64,000 nt of DNA from Acinetobacter sp. ASP199 (GTDB lineage Bacteria; Pseudomonadota; Gammaproteobacteria; Pseudomonadales; Moraxellaceae). The stretch is taken from positions 1,240,001 through 1,304,000 of the forward strand of contig NZ_CP062182.1 of NCBI RefSeq assembly GCF_022700675.1. Direction: 5' to 3'. Positions 48,681 to 57,750 of this stretch are shown here, in pieces. The notes under the pieces are model-generated. The model searched no databases, had not been told where the DNA came from, and worked only from the letters and a program-made list of their open reading frames with translations. Position 1 is the stretch's first letter. Each line of letters begins with the position of its first letter. The position numbers and the translations under genes are program-made.

Positions 48681-49430
48681 GTGGCATTAAAACTGCTTCC
48701 ACCAAGTATGCTCAGTGCAATAGATTTATTGCCTGATACCAAGACACCTGTGACTCTGTTTACGCGGCATTCTTTGCGTGAAGATGTCGCTGGTCAGGGA
48801 CTGGCAGGCTATGATTTGCAGTTGACTTCACAAGGGCGTGATTTGGCGCAGGAGTGGGGAGCTTATCTGGTCAATCAAACTGATCGTCATATACAGCATT
48901 GTATCTCCAGTCCTATTCAGCGTTGTGTCGATACTGCCGCCCTTATGATTGAGGGGGCAGATGCCACCAAGAAGGCATCGCATACCCATAATATTGAAAT
49001 TATCGAACAAGGTTTACTGGTCGAACCTGGTAGTTTTGTGCTAGATATTCAGAAAGCAGGGCCATATTTCAAGAAACAGGGTGCATTAGGCTTTATTAAT
49101 AGCTTTGTGAATAATGCCTTGCCGGGCATGAAGCATCCGATTCATGGGGTGGTCGATGTGCTGGAATTAATCTATAACACGCATCCGAAAACGCCGTATG
49201 GACTCAGTCTGGCAGTAAGCCATGATACGATTCTGGCAGCAATGATTGCAGTGATGTCAGGTCATCAGGAAGTTAGCCGGGAAGACTGGCCGAAAATGAT
49301 GGAAGGTTTGTTTGTCTGGTTTGAGGGCGATGTGTTTGAAGAATCCAAACTCAAATGGATCTGGCGTGGTAAGGTGTATGAACTGGATATTTCTCAGTTT
49401 CAGAATGCGGAATTACAAACCAAGAAATAA
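48681..49430 (+). CDS. Histidine phosphatase superfamily protein, unknown substrate
   Basis: 249 residues from a GTG start at 48681. The N-terminal segment TLFTRHSLRED (25-35) matches the RHG catalytic region with H at 30, and the second histidine lies in SLAVSHDTILAA in the C-terminal third, as in phosphoglycerate-mutase-like phosphatases. Substrate unknown. It begins 60 bases after cysQ and probably shares its transcript. No signal peptide. Confidence 0.8.
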   Translation: MALKLLPPSMLSAIDLLPDTKTPVTLFTRHSLREDVAGQGLAGYDLQLTSQGRDLAQEWGAYLVNQTDRHIQHCISSPIQRCVDTAALMIEGADATKKASHTHNIEIIEQGLLVEPGSFVLDIQKAGPYFKKQGALGFINSFVNNALPGMKHPIHGVVDVLELIYNTHPKTPYGLSLAVSHDTILAAMIAVMSGHQEVSREDWPKMMEGLFVWFEGDVFEESKLKWIWRGKVYELDISQFQNAELQTKK

Positions 49431-49433
49431 ATT

Positions 49434-49464
49434 AAAAGCTCAATTAGGACGGTTGAGCTTTTTA
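49434..49464. terminator. Terminator after the histidine phosphatase gene
   Basis: AAAAGCTCAA / TTGAGCTTTT stem (49434-49443 and 49453-49462) around a nine-base loop, immediately after the stop codon; symmetric, so it also serves the minus-strand orphan ending at 49490. Confidence 0.75.
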
Positions 49465-49489
49465 GTTTATGGGTTTTAAGTCTTGTAGA

Positions 49490-49930
49490 TTAGATGTTGG
49501 CACGCAAGCGATTTGGATAGAGTTCTAGATCAATTGTCACGCCATCATCATTGACAGGCCATACCGTAGTATTTGGAGCAATACTTTGCTGATGGATACG
49601 ACTGTATTTATCAGCTGCGATCAGGGTCGCGATTTCATGTTCAGGAATACTGTAGCTTTCGACTAAATCTTCAGGATATTGTGTGCGTGCGTAGAATGAA
49701 GCATCGCTTTCACCTTGATATCTCGCGATGATATGCTCTACAGCAGGTAAATAAACACCGTAACCTAACCAACCATCAACCCCTTGTGATGCTTGAAGTT
49801 CAATCGTCCCTTTGATGTTGGAAATGACACGACCTAAAATATCTTTTTCACCCTTACTTTGAAAGTAGGCAATATATTGTTGCTCTAATTCCTGAAATTT
49901 TTCTAAAGTGGGTAAAAATTTATTAATCAT
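49490..49930 (-). CDS. Acidic orphan protein, unknown function
   Basis: 146 residues, acidic, no signal peptide or membrane segment, starting after a GGGGA at a good distance. Segments such as QGVDGWLGYGVYLPAVEHII give no known family. It is 95 bases downstream of the nuclease-like orphan on the same strand; a shared transcript or partner role is possible but not shown. Confidence 0.6.
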   Translation of the reverse strand: MINKFLPTLEKFQELEQQYIAYFQSKGEKDILGRVISNIKGTIELQASQGVDGWLGYGVYLPAVEHIIARYQGESDASFYARTQYPEDLVESYSIPEHEIATLIAADKYSRIHQQSIAPNTTVWPVNDDGVTIDLELYPNRLRANI

Positions 49931-50025
49931 CTGATTTCCCCAAGCAAATTTATTTTGGATTATTTCAATCTGTTCCTAAAAACAATACCATATTTTTTTT
50001 ATGGGATTGATAAAGCGACTTGAAT

Positions 50026-50655
50026 TTAATGTGTCGAATTTATTTTTTGCTGAATAAAATAAAAATCCCCCTTTTTTTGCCAAGGCAATTCATAGTTCCC
50101 TTCGAGTTCAAGATAGCCTTTTCGATTCGCAATCTGTTGCATCAGAATACCTGAAACATTCTTTCGATCTATATTGGTCGAATAAACGATGACTTGTTTG
50201 CCTTTATGTAGGGTCGTGACGTAGTAAGGATCATCGGTGAGTGTGAGCTGATAGGCGCTGTGAAAATGTTCTAAGTGACAATATTGCTCACAGTTTTCAA
50301 TATCTGCCCAATAGTCATACATTCCCAAATTTTGAGCACCACGTTGTTTCGTCGTACTATTGTTTGAATAACGGCGAAAACATTTTAATTCAATTGTTGT
50401 AAATTCTAGTCGCTCTCCAAGATGATGTTCGATCACAATGTCGATAATGGCGGTGCCATTTTTAATTTGAGCAGGGTGTTCTAAAAGCACCTTAATGGAT
50501 TCATTCGATTGCGTTTCATACAGTGGCGCGAGAGTTTGTAGAATTTGTGCAAGTTGTAATTGCATCATTTTTTCATTGCGTGGGTGTAATAATTGACTGG
50601 CAACTTTTTCTGAATACAGTTGCCAAGCAAGTTCAATAATTTCTTTACTTTTCAT
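50026..50655 (-). CDS. Orphan protein with PD-(D/E)XK-like motif
   Basis: 209 residues. The segment TAIIDIVIEH (68-77) followed by FTTIELKCFRR (85-95) gives Asp72 and the E-x-K pair Glu89/Lys91, then Gln104 and the helix GAQNLGMYDYW: the pattern of a restriction-endonuclease-like core. Function is unknown; DNA cleavage is an inference. The start at 50655 lies 12 bases from an IS5-family insertion that has moved its native upstream region away. No methylase is adjacent. Confidence 0.6.
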   Translation of the reverse strand: MKSKEIIELAWQLYSEKVASQLLHPRNEKMMQLQLAQILQTLAPLYETQSNESIKVLLEHPAQIKNGTAIIDIVIEHHLGERLEFTTIELKCFRRYSNNSTTKQRGAQNLGMYDYWADIENCEQYCHLEHFHSAYQLTLTDDPYYVTTLHKGKQVIVYSTNIDRKNVSGILMQQIANRKGYLELEGNYELPWQKKGDFYFIQQKINSTH

Positions 50656-50658
50656 TTA

Positions 50659-51715
50659 ATGTTTATTGGCTTTGTTGCACAAACCTATCATTAAAGGCTT
50701 ATTCAGCAATATAATTCCTAGATGAATAAGCCCACACCTAAAATCTATCGTACTTCTAACTGGAAAGCATACAACCAAGCTTTAATCAATCGAGGAAATA
50801 TCTCGATCTGGTTTGATGAAAATACCCAATGGTATGCACCACCACAAGGCAAACAAGGACGAGATCAAACATATTCTGATACCGCCATTCAATGTTGTTT
50901 GATGATTAAGTCCTTATTTAGACTCTCTTTACGTATGGTCAAAGGCTTTGTTCAAAGCCTCATTAAACTTTGTGGTTTGAATTGGACGGCACCCGATTAC
51001 TCAACTCTTTGCAGAAGACAAAAGCATATCGATATTTCAATTCGCTATCAAAAAAGTCGTCATGGATTACATCTACTCGTCGACTCTACGGGGTTAAAAT
51101 TTTTAGGTGAAGGCGAATGGAAGCGTAAGAAACATGGACCTGAATATCGTCGCCAATGGCGTAAACTCCACATTGGGATAGATGCTGAAAACCTGCAAAT
51201 ACGCGCTGTTCAGCTGACTACGAATAATGTCAGTGATTCACAAGTACTGGATGATTTACTTGATCAGATCCCTGAAGATGAGCGAATTGATTCGGTCTAT
51301 ACGGATGGGGCTTATGATACAAAACGATGTAGACAAGTGATTGCCGATCGGCAGGCTCATGCGGTAATTCCACCCAGAAAAAATGCCAAGCCCTGGAAAG
51401 ATTCTAAAATCAGTTCAAGAGAACGAAATGAGTTACTTCAAACCGTTAAACGATTAGGCAGAGCTATCTGGAAAAAATGGTCGGGTTATCATCGGCGAAG
51501 TTTGGTGGAAACCAAGATGCATTGCATCAAATTATTAGGAGAGAAACTCAATGCAAGGAACTTTCAAAGTCAGGTCAATGAAATTCACGCACGTGTGGCA
51601 GTTCTGAATAGATTTAAGGAATTAGGTAGACCTCACACCCAAGTTGTCACTTAAATTTGAATGGCTTGGGGAAAACTCAGCTTTTGAATGTTTATGCAAC
51701 AAAGCCATGTTTATT
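50659..51715. mobile_element. IS5-family (IS903-like) insertion sequence, 1039 bp, with a perfect 9-bp target duplication
   Basis: The element runs from 50668 to 51706. Ends GGCTTTGTTGCACAAA (left) and TTTATGCAACAAAGCC (right, inverse of GGCTTTGTTGCATAAA) match at all but one of 16 positions. The nine bases ATGTTTATT at 50659-50667 are repeated exactly at 51707-51715. A single intact transposase lies inside. The intact duplication shows a recent event. Confidence 0.95.
50722..51654 (+). CDS. IS5-family transposase (intact)
   Basis: 310 residues. DDE-type transposase of the IS903/IS17-like group: N-terminal DUF4096-like region, LLVDSTGLKFLGEGEWKRKK with the first aspartate, VYTDGAYDTK with the second, and RSLVETKMHCIKLLGEKL with the glutamate. 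Intact in frame, so the element is potentially active. Confidence 0.93.
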   Translation: MNKPTPKIYRTSNWKAYNQALINRGNISIWFDENTQWYAPPQGKQGRDQTYSDTAIQCCLMIKSLFRLSLRMVKGFVQSLIKLCGLNWTAPDYSTLCRRQKHIDISIRYQKSRHGLHLLVDSTGLKFLGEGEWKRKKHGPEYRRQWRKLHIGIDAENLQIRAVQLTTNNVSDSQVLDDLLDQIPEDERIDSVYTDGAYDTKRCRQVIADRQAHAVIPPRKNAKPWKDSKISSRERNELLQTVKRLGRAIWKKWSGYHRRSLVETKMHCIKLLGEKLNARNFQSQVNEIHARVAVLNRFKELGRPHTQVVT

Positions 51716-51760
51716 TATAAATTAGCGCTATTAGGATGCATTTTGCTTTTGTATAGGCAC

Positions 51761-51788
51761 AAAAAAAGCCCTAAAAAGGGCTTTTTTC
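51761..51788 (-). terminator. Terminator of rpsT
   Basis: AAAAAAGCCC-TAAAAA-GGGCTTTTTT hairpin (51762-51787), nine bases after the rpsT stop on the minus strand. Confidence 0.9.
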
Positions 51789-51796
51789 ATTTGCGA

Positions 51797-52066
51797 TTAG
51801 TTAGAAGCTAATGCTTTAACTTGCGCGTTCAAACGGCTCTTATGACGAGCTGCTTTATTTTTATGGATGATACCTTTGTCAGCCATACGGTCGATTACTG
51901 GAACAGCTTTTTTGTAAGCTTCAGTAGCAACAGCATAGTCGCCAGCAGCAATAGCAGCTACTGTACGTTTAAGATAGGTACGAACCATAGAACGCAAGCT
52001 TGCGTTGTGTTTGCGTGCTTTAACGTTTTGACGAGCACGTTTTTTAGCTTGAGCAGAGTTTGCCAC
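51797..52066 (-). CDS. rpsT: 30S ribosomal protein S20
   Basis: Primary 16S-binding ribosomal protein. 89 residues, standard length, all-helical and very basic, starting [20 protein letters not shown]. Single gene with a promoter (52163-52191) and a terminator, as usual. Confidence 0.98.
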   Translation of the reverse strand: MANSAQAKKRARQNVKARKHNASLRSMVRTYLKRTVAAIAAGDYAVATEAYKKAVPVIDRMADKGIIHKNKAARHKSRLNAQVKALASN

Positions 52067-52162
52067 TCGTGCACTCCTTGAAATAGATTGGTCTGGGCGG
52101 GCTGAAACTCAACTGAAAACCAACATCAGAAGAACTATCACCAGCCCGTAAACAAGTGCCAT

Positions 52163-52191
52163 ATTTTGAGGAAACTGAGGGCTTAAGTCAA
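52163..52191 (-). promoter_or_regulatory. Promoter of rpsT
   Basis: On the minus strand TTGACT (52186-52191) and CAAAAT (52163-52168) with a 17-base spacer. The transcript would have a leader of about 90 bases before the start at 52066. Confidence 0.5.
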
Positions 52192-52280
52192 GTCTTGACA
52201 TGCTTTCGCAACATTTTAGTTGCAGAAAAATTCTAAAGAAAACGTTAGATTAGTATTCAGGCAGGGAGATCGTACAAAAA

Positions 52281-52946
52281 ATGACTAAAACCATAACATA
52301 TCCAATCATCATTGGTGCCACGGGTCTCGTGGGTAAGAGCCTGGTACAACAGCTGGTTAATGAGCCAAGCTGCAAGCGTATCAGTGTGGTGGTACGCAAG
52401 CATCAGCCAGAGTTTGAGCAATGGCCCAAAGTCAAACAACTGGTCTTTGAAGATTTCCTGATGTTGAATGATCAGGATGTCAGCGGACATACCCATGCTT
52501 TCAGTTGTCTGGGTACTACCTTAAAGCAGGCTGGTTCCAAAGATGCTTTTTATAATGTGGACTATACCATCAATGCCCATTTTGCCGAGCTGGTTCAACA
52601 GACGAATGCACATTATCTGTTAATCAGTGCCATGGGGGCTAAGGCTGAATCCTGGTTTTTCTATAATCGGGTCAAAGGTGAACTGGAAGACTATATCCAG
52701 ACTTTAACGCTGGAGCGCATCAGTCTGATCCGGCCATCTTTGTTAATGGGTGAACGTGGTCATCAACGTTTACTGGAAGATGCTGCACAGAAACTCTATG
52801 GAAAGTTTTCGCATTTGGTACCAGATTCTTTTAAATACAAGCCAGTGACAGCCGAGCAGGTGGCTCATACTATGGTATATGCAGCCCTGAATCAGACTGT
52901 GAAATTTGAAATTTATGATAATTTAGCCATACAAAAAATGAAATGA
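52281..52946 (+). CDS. NAD(P)-binding HTATIP2-like reductase family protein
   Basis: 221 residues. Rossmann start [16 protein letters not shown] (10-25) with GATGLVG, an internal [10 protein letters not shown] (probable Y-x-x-x-K) and [11 protein letters not shown], as in atypical short-chain dehydrogenases of the HTATIP2/YwnB group. Substrate unknown. Its stop overlaps the region of the rraA start, so they form an operon. Confidence 0.8.
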   Translation: MTKTITYPIIIGATGLVGKSLVQQLVNEPSCKRISVVVRKHQPEFEQWPKVKQLVFEDFLMLNDQDVSGHTHAFSCLGTTLKQAGSKDAFYNVDYTINAHFAELVQQTNAHYLLISAMGAKAESWFFYNRVKGELEDYIQTLTLERISLIRPSLLMGERGHQRLLEDAAQKLYGKFSHLVPDSFKYKPVTAEQVAHTMVYAALNQTVKFEIYDNLAIQKMK

Positions 52947-52957
52947 GGGTAAAAATC

Positions 52958-53467
52958 GTGTCCAGCGTACCATTTGTAACTTGTGACCTGCTTGATAACA
53001 ATCCAGATAAAGACTTACAGGTCGTAACCCCCTGCCTGGATGGCAAATTTTTTAAAAGCTATGGTGCACGTAAAAGCTTTGGTGGCCAGATGGTCACGGT
53101 GAAGTGCTTTGAAGATAATTCCCGTGTCAAAGAATTATTGGCAACTGATGGTACAGGTAAAGTTTTAGTCGTAGATGGTGGTGCTTCAATGCGCTGTGCA
53201 TTGATGGGAGACCTGATTGCTGAATCAGCAGTGAAGAATCACTGGAATGGTGTAATTATCTACGGCTGTGTACGTGATGTAGATGTGATTGCTGAACTGG
53301 ATCTTGGTGTGCATGCCTTAGCTTCGATTCCTCAAAAAAGTAACCGCAAGGGTATTGGCGAGGTTGATGTGCCACTGTACTTTGGCGGCGTAAGCTTTCA
53401 AGCAGGTGAATACGTCTATGCAGACAATAATGGCATCGTTTTGTCTAAAGAAAAGCTGGTGGACTAA
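52958..53467 (+). CDS. rraA: Ribonuclease E activity regulator RraA
   Basis: Binds and inhibits RNase E in E. coli; related proteins are aldolases. I choose the GTG at 52958 ([13 protein letters not shown], 169 residues) because GAGGG lies eight bases upstream; an ATG at 52943 would overlap the previous stop by four bases. Conserved segments: [26 protein letters not shown] and [10 protein letters not shown]. Confidence 0.9.
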   Translation: MSSVPFVTCDLLDNNPDKDLQVVTPCLDGKFFKSYGARKSFGGQMVTVKCFEDNSRVKELLATDGTGKVLVVDGGASMRCALMGDLIAESAVKNHWNGVIIYGCVRDVDVIAELDLGVHALASIPQKSNRKGIGEVDVPLYFGGVSFQAGEYVYADNNGIVLSKEKLVD

Positions 53468-53502
53468 TCTGGTTTATTGAAAACATACAAAAATCAGCTA
53501 TA

Positions 53503-53545
53503 CCGTGAAAGTCAGGCAGTTTAGATTGCTGCTTTCACGGCTTTA
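53503..53545 (+). terminator. Hairpin after rraA, possible terminator
   Basis: CCGTGAAAG / CTTTCACGG (53503-53511 and 53532-53540) with an inner GCAG/CTGC pairing; the tail CTTTAAAAC has few T, so the function is uncertain. Confidence 0.4.
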
Positions 53546-53568
53546 AAACAATAAAGAGGACAGACGAT

Positions 53569-54348
53569 ATGTTAGGCCATCAGATTAAGGTAGCGCAGGC
53601 ATTAGCATCTGCATTTCTGGAAGGCGGTCGCGGGACGACTGGAACCCCATTTCCAAACCAGCCTGAAAAGCCCTTAAAGCTTTATGAATACGAGGGCTCG
53701 CCATTCTGTCGCCGTGTCCGTGAGGTAATGACTTTACTCAATCTCGATTATGAAGTGTATCCATGTCCACGAGGCGGTAAACGCTTTCGTCCCGAGGTAA
53801 AACAGCAGGGGGGTAAACTCCAGTTCCCATTTTTAGTGGATGAAAATACGGGAGATAAGCTTTACGAATCTCAGGATATTATTCACCATCTGTTTAAGCA
53901 TTATGGCAAAACCGGTAAAACCCCAGCGAAATATTCAAATTATCCAAAGGTGCCATTTGCCGCGATTGCCGGCACGATGGTCAATGGTCTACGCGGTGGT
54001 ATGGCGAAACCATTAAAGAAAAATAAACCTGCACCTGAACAGCTTCTTGAACTATGGGGTTTTGAAGCCAGCCCATATACCCGTATTGTCCGTGGTGTAT
54101 TGTCTGAGCTGGAAATTCCATATATCTACCATAATGTGGCGAAAGAGCGCTGGCAGGATCAGGGTCTGGCAAAACTGCGACTAAAACCGGGTAAATATGA
54201 ACCTTTGCCGGGTGGTAAACGTGAGCATGTCTTAGAAGTGATGGGGGATAATATTCAGGTACCTTATCTGGTCGACCCGAATACCAATGTGAAAATGTTT
54301 GAATCGAAAGATATTGTGGATTATCTAAAACGTCAGTATGGATCTTAA
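53569..54348 (+). CDS. Double GST-N (thioredoxin-like) domain protein
   Basis: 259 residues. Two similar thioredoxin-fold domains: LKLYEYEGSPFCRRVREVM (starting near residue 35) and LELWGFEASPYTRIVRGVL (near 160), each with the YESQDI or FESKDI end of a GST N-terminal domain. The first has an S-P-F-C active site, in the second the cysteine is replaced by tyrosine and threonine. No GST C-terminal domain, so it is a GST-N tandem of unknown function. Good GAGGA upstream. Confidence 0.8.
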   Translation: MLGHQIKVAQALASAFLEGGRGTTGTPFPNQPEKPLKLYEYEGSPFCRRVREVMTLLNLDYEVYPCPRGGKRFRPEVKQQGGKLQFPFLVDENTGDKLYESQDIIHHLFKHYGKTGKTPAKYSNYPKVPFAAIAGTMVNGLRGGMAKPLKKNKPAPEQLLELWGFEASPYTRIVRGVLSELEIPYIYHNVAKERWQDQGLAKLRLKPGKYEPLPGGKREHVLEVMGDNIQVPYLVDPNTNVKMFESKDIVDYLKRQYGS

Positions 54349-54390
54349 GTTTCGTAATTTTTTAATTAAAAGAATTTCGAAACCAGAAAT

Positions 54391-54421
54391 AAAAAAAGAG
54401 GATCAAATGATCCTCTTTTTT
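54391..54421. terminator. Bidirectional terminator between the GST-N gene and roxA
   Basis: AAAAAGAGGATCA / TGATCCTCTTTTT perfect hairpin with A and T runs on both sides, 45 bases past the first stop. Confidence 0.9.
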
Positions 54422-54426
54422 GTTTT

Positions 54427-55596
54427 TTATTCTTCTTCAGCAGGCGGAACCAGCATGAGAATTGATTCATTGAGCAGATCTGCCAGGTCTTCCAGCATAT
54501 CTTCATCAGCAAAGTCCTGATCCAGCATCACAGACTCGCCATTGGCGATCAACTTGAGCTTTTCTGCAAAAGATTCCGAGACACATAAACCTTCGCCATT
54601 GCCCCAGAACAGTACTTCACCATCTTCTTCAGTATAAAGCAGGCGTGATGCAGGCTCGAGCATAATGCTATAGCCCTGATCTAATGCTTCTTCCAGGTCA
54701 CCAGTACCAATTTCTTCAGCTTCTGGAATATTTTCTGGGTATTTAGGTTCAGACATCAGGCTCATGATGGCATCTTCAAGTACATTGGAGTTATGCAGCT
54801 GCTCCATGATTTTACCTTTCAGATATTCAAGTTCATTCCCTGTGACTGTACCAGCAGCACTGATTTGATCACGAATGATGTCAGTCAGAGGATTACGTAA
54901 AATTTCATTTTCAGCAAACTTGTCTCCAACACGGTCCATCATGTCACTGACATTTGGCATACGGAAACCGAAAGAGAAAGTTAAACAATCATCTTCAGCG
55001 ACGCCGTAGTGTGAAAGCCCAGGTGGAACATAGAGTAAGTCGCCTGGAGCAAGGACTTCATCAAAGTTTAGCTCCATTTCTGGAAGTAATTTTAATGGCT
55101 GACTAGGAACAAACTCAGTCTCTGCATTACACATCTGACCTAATTGCCAGCGACGCTGACCATAACCTTGTACAAGAAAGACATCATAGAAGTCGAAATG
55201 CTTGCCCACAGAACCACCTTGAGGCGCATAAGACACCATAATGTCATCACGGCGCCACTGTGGAATAAATGGAAATTTTTTCCACATTTCAGCCAAATCA
55301 AATGAATAGTGATCGACTGCTTGAACCAATAGCGTCCACAGTTTAGGCATCTTCTGAAAATCAGCTTTTAATAAAGGTGAAGATTTCACTGACCACTGGT
55401 TTGGATCGCGGTCTTTTTGCTTGATCAGGCGTGCAGTGACATTTTCATCCAGAGCCAGTTCCATGACATCATCAGGTTCAAGCAGACCCGCAATTTCAGG
55501 CATGGCATTACGTACAAGGAGAGGTTTTTTCTGCCAGTATTCAGCAAGGAACTGTTCAGCGGTAATTCCGCCTAATACATCTAAAGGTTGGGACAT
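54427..55596 (-). CDS. roxA: JmjC-type ribosomal oxygenase
   Basis: Fe(II)/2-oxoglutarate enzyme that hydroxylates an arginine of ribosomal protein L16 in E. coli (YcfD). 389 residues from the ATG at 55596 (MSQPLD); E. coli has 373. Cupin core with HFD (His133, Asp135) and His196 in PPGLSHYGV as iron ligands, then a winged-helix C-terminal dimer region. Single gene. Confidence 0.88.
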   Translation of the reverse strand: MSQPLDVLGGITAEQFLAEYWQKKPLLVRNAMPEIAGLLEPDDVMELALDENVTARLIKQKDRDPNQWSVKSSPLLKADFQKMPKLWTLLVQAVDHYSFDLAEMWKKFPFIPQWRRDDIMVSYAPQGGSVGKHFDFYDVFLVQGYGQRRWQLGQMCNAETEFVPSQPLKLLPEMELNFDEVLAPGDLLYVPPGLSHYGVAEDDCLTFSFGFRMPNVSDMMDRVGDKFAENEILRNPLTDIIRDQISAAGTVTGNELEYLKGKIMEQLHNSNVLEDAIMSLMSEPKYPENIPEAEEIGTGDLEEALDQGYSIMLEPASRLLYTEEDGEVLFWGNGEGLCVSESFAEKLKLIANGESVMLDQDFADEDMLEDLADLLNESILMLVPPAEEE

Positions 55597-55969
55597 GGGA
55601 TTAACTACAGATAAATTTTGCTTATTGTCCCTTGAGTTATTAAATGGTGCAAGCGAGATCACCACAAATAAGTTTTATATAAATACAGGGAAATAAACTA
55701 AGCAATATTTTAGTTTAATAAAAGAAATGAGAGGAATTTTAGTTAAAAAATTAATATACCAAAAGAGTTGAGTATTTCTGAAAATTGAGCAAAGTGAAGG
55801 GCATGTTGAATTGAAAATAAGAATTATATAAATATGAGCCAAAAGAAGAGAGATCAAATTAAAAATGCTAATTACGTAAATAAAATAGTGAAAAGCATGC
55901 TTTGATTGACATAAGTGCAAAAATACCACAATTTTTTATAAGGAGAATAAAAATAATTTGGAAAATAAA
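55597..55969. other. AT-rich region upstream of roxA and the Bap-prefix ORF
   Basis: 373 bases, mostly A and T, with no gene seen. AAGGAG at 55940-55945 is the likely Shine-Dalgarno sequence for the start of the broken Bap-prefix gene. Confidence 0.5.
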
Positions 55970-57097
55970 ATGAAATAAATTCAATTGTTTAATAAAAAAT
56001 CAAAAGAAAAAACACAGCTCAACGCTGATACTGTTCGAGTTGATCAAAGCTCAATTGTAAAAATCAAAATTTCCAAATCAGATATTGTTCAGATGTCTCA
56101 AGACGGTACAAATTTGATTTTAGTATTGAGAAGTGGCGAAAGATTGGTAGTTGAGAATTTTTATGCAAACAATCATGAGCGTTTAAGCTCTAGCCTTGTG
56201 ATTGAAGAGGAAAGCGGGACTTTATATTGGTTTGATGAGGTGTCCAAGCAATATAAGCAGATTTCAAGGACAGATGAATTATTACCATCCTCTTCGTTTC
56301 TTGCAGAAAATTGGGAATGGATAGCGATTGGCACCTTACTCATTGGAGGACTTGCTGCAACAGAAGGTGGCGAAGTTGAACGTGATGAACAGTTAGACCC
56401 AAATGTGCCAGAGCCAATAGATCCTGAGCCGGAAGTGCCGGTAGATCCAGAACCCGAGCCGGAAGTGCCGGAAGTATCGGAGCCGGAACCAGAAGTGCCA
56501 GTAGAACCTGAGCCAGAGCCGGGGCAACCAGAACCAGCAACTCCCACACTTCGACTAGCTCGACTTAACCTGGTTGAACAAAATGAATATACCGTTCCTG
56601 ATCAAGAAGCTATGAGCAGATTCAAAACATCACAAGAATTTATGAGGAATAGCTTTGAAGAGCAACAAGTGGCAGTTGATACTAATCATGATGTTATGCC
56701 ATCAGCTGGGAACAAGGACATTATTGATGCTAAACAGCTCATAGATTTTATTTCTTCGGGCTTGGATAGCAATACGCAAGTTTATAAAATACTAAATACA
56801 GCGGATGCAATTTCAAATTTAAATAATCAGATGAATCTGTTGTTAGAGGGTACAGAAAAAGAAAGTAGTTTGATGGATATCGACTTTATACGAACAGATA
56901 CAGTTTCATTAGCTGAGCTGCTTTCTGAGTCTAGTAATGTAGACCATATTATTATGGTAGAAAGTGAAGGTCATCAGATGATTATTCAGACTGACACTGA
57001 GGAGGTGGCGCAAGCTAGCCATTCATTAGTGTTGGAAAATCAGTCTGATCTTATGTTGCAACAGCTTTTATCTGAGCAGCAACAGATCATTGGTTAA
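55970..57097 (+). pseudogene. Bap/BapA-prefix-like protein with a stop at the third codon
   Basis: The frame reads ATG-AAA-TAA-ATT-CAA-TTG from 55970: an M-K-stop-I-Q start where Bap-type prefixes begin M-x-K-I-Q. After the stop it is open for 370 residues if read from a TTG at 55985. The prefix domain (about 15-100: SIVKIKISKSDIVQM and ILVLRSGERLVVENFYANNH) is that found at the N-terminus of biofilm-associated Bap-like adhesins. Then come a helix (about 110-125), a Pro-Glu-rich stretch of PEPEVP units (140-185) and 185 residues of unknown type. The giant repeat part of Bap is missing. Probably a decayed remnant, unless the TTG is used. Confidence 0.55.
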
Positions 57098-57124
57098 GTG
57101 CTCAGATGATCGATAGTTGCTAAA

Positions 57125-57155
57125 AAGCAGTCCTAAAACTGCTTCCTTACTAATT
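57125..57155. terminator. Terminator between the Bap-like ORF and the YceF-type gene
   Basis: AAGCAGT / ACTGCTT hairpin (57125-57131 and 57138-57144), followed by T-rich sequence; symmetrical and short. Confidence 0.45.
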
Positions 57156-57156
57156 T

Positions 57157-57750
57157 TTAAGGCACCAGAATATCCAGCTCACGCAAGATATTGCATAGTT
57201 TGATCATCGGCATGCCCATCAACGTCGTCTGGTCCTGACCAATCATTTCTTCAAACAGACTAATGCCTAAGCTTTCACATTTAAAACTACCCGCACAGTG
57301 CAGCGGCTGTTCAATGTCAATATAACGTTCGATTTCAGCTTGAGATAGCTTGCGGAATTTGACCTTATAGTGCTCAACCAGCGTTTGCTCAAAACCGCTA
57401 GATTTCTGTTGCACGCTCAGTGCTGTACTGAAATATACAATCTTGTCTGAATTGGCCTGTAACTGGCGAACTGCTTTTTCAGCAGTTAAGGGCTTGCCGA
57501 TAAAAATATCGGGTGCGCCTTCACGCCAAGCCACCTGGTCAGAGCCAATGACGATTGCATCTGGGTGTTGCTCAGCCACATGTCGGGCTTTTTCAAAAGC
57601 CAGTCGCTTGGCTAAGTCATCTGCATGATTTTCACCTTGCGGTGATTCATCGATATCCGGGACGATCGCTACGTAGTCAAGACGTAAGCGATTCATCAGT
57701 TCTTTACGGGTCTGGCTGGAAGAGGCCAGAATAATCTTTACGGTATTCAT
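57157..57750 (-). CDS. yceF: Maf-family nucleotide pyrophosphatase, YceF type
   Basis: YceF hydrolyses m7GTP in E. coli and belongs to the Maf housecleaning family. 197 residues. ILASSSQTRKELMNRL start, the GSDQVAWREG loop, and LHCAGSFKCESLGISLFEEM, which fits YceF rather than the Maf/YhdE group. It follows the DUF2237 gene with a one-base overlap (the end and start at 57750). Confidence 0.9.
   Translation of the reverse strand: MNTVKIILASSSQTRKELMNRLRLDYVAIVPDIDESPQGENHADDLAKRLAFEKARHVAEQHPDAIVIGSDQVAWREGAPDIFIGKPLTAEKAVRQLQANSDKIVYFSTALSVQQKSSGFEQTLVEHYKVKFRKLSQAEIERYIDIEQPLHCAGSFKCESLGISLFEEMIGQDQTTLMGMPMIKLCNILRELDILVP

Noticed and set aside
56173..56549. Minus-strand frame coding a Gly-Ser-Thr-rich repeat protein
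   Set aside because: It is the antisense of the PEPEVP stretch in the Bap-prefix ORF, so the repeats are a by-product.
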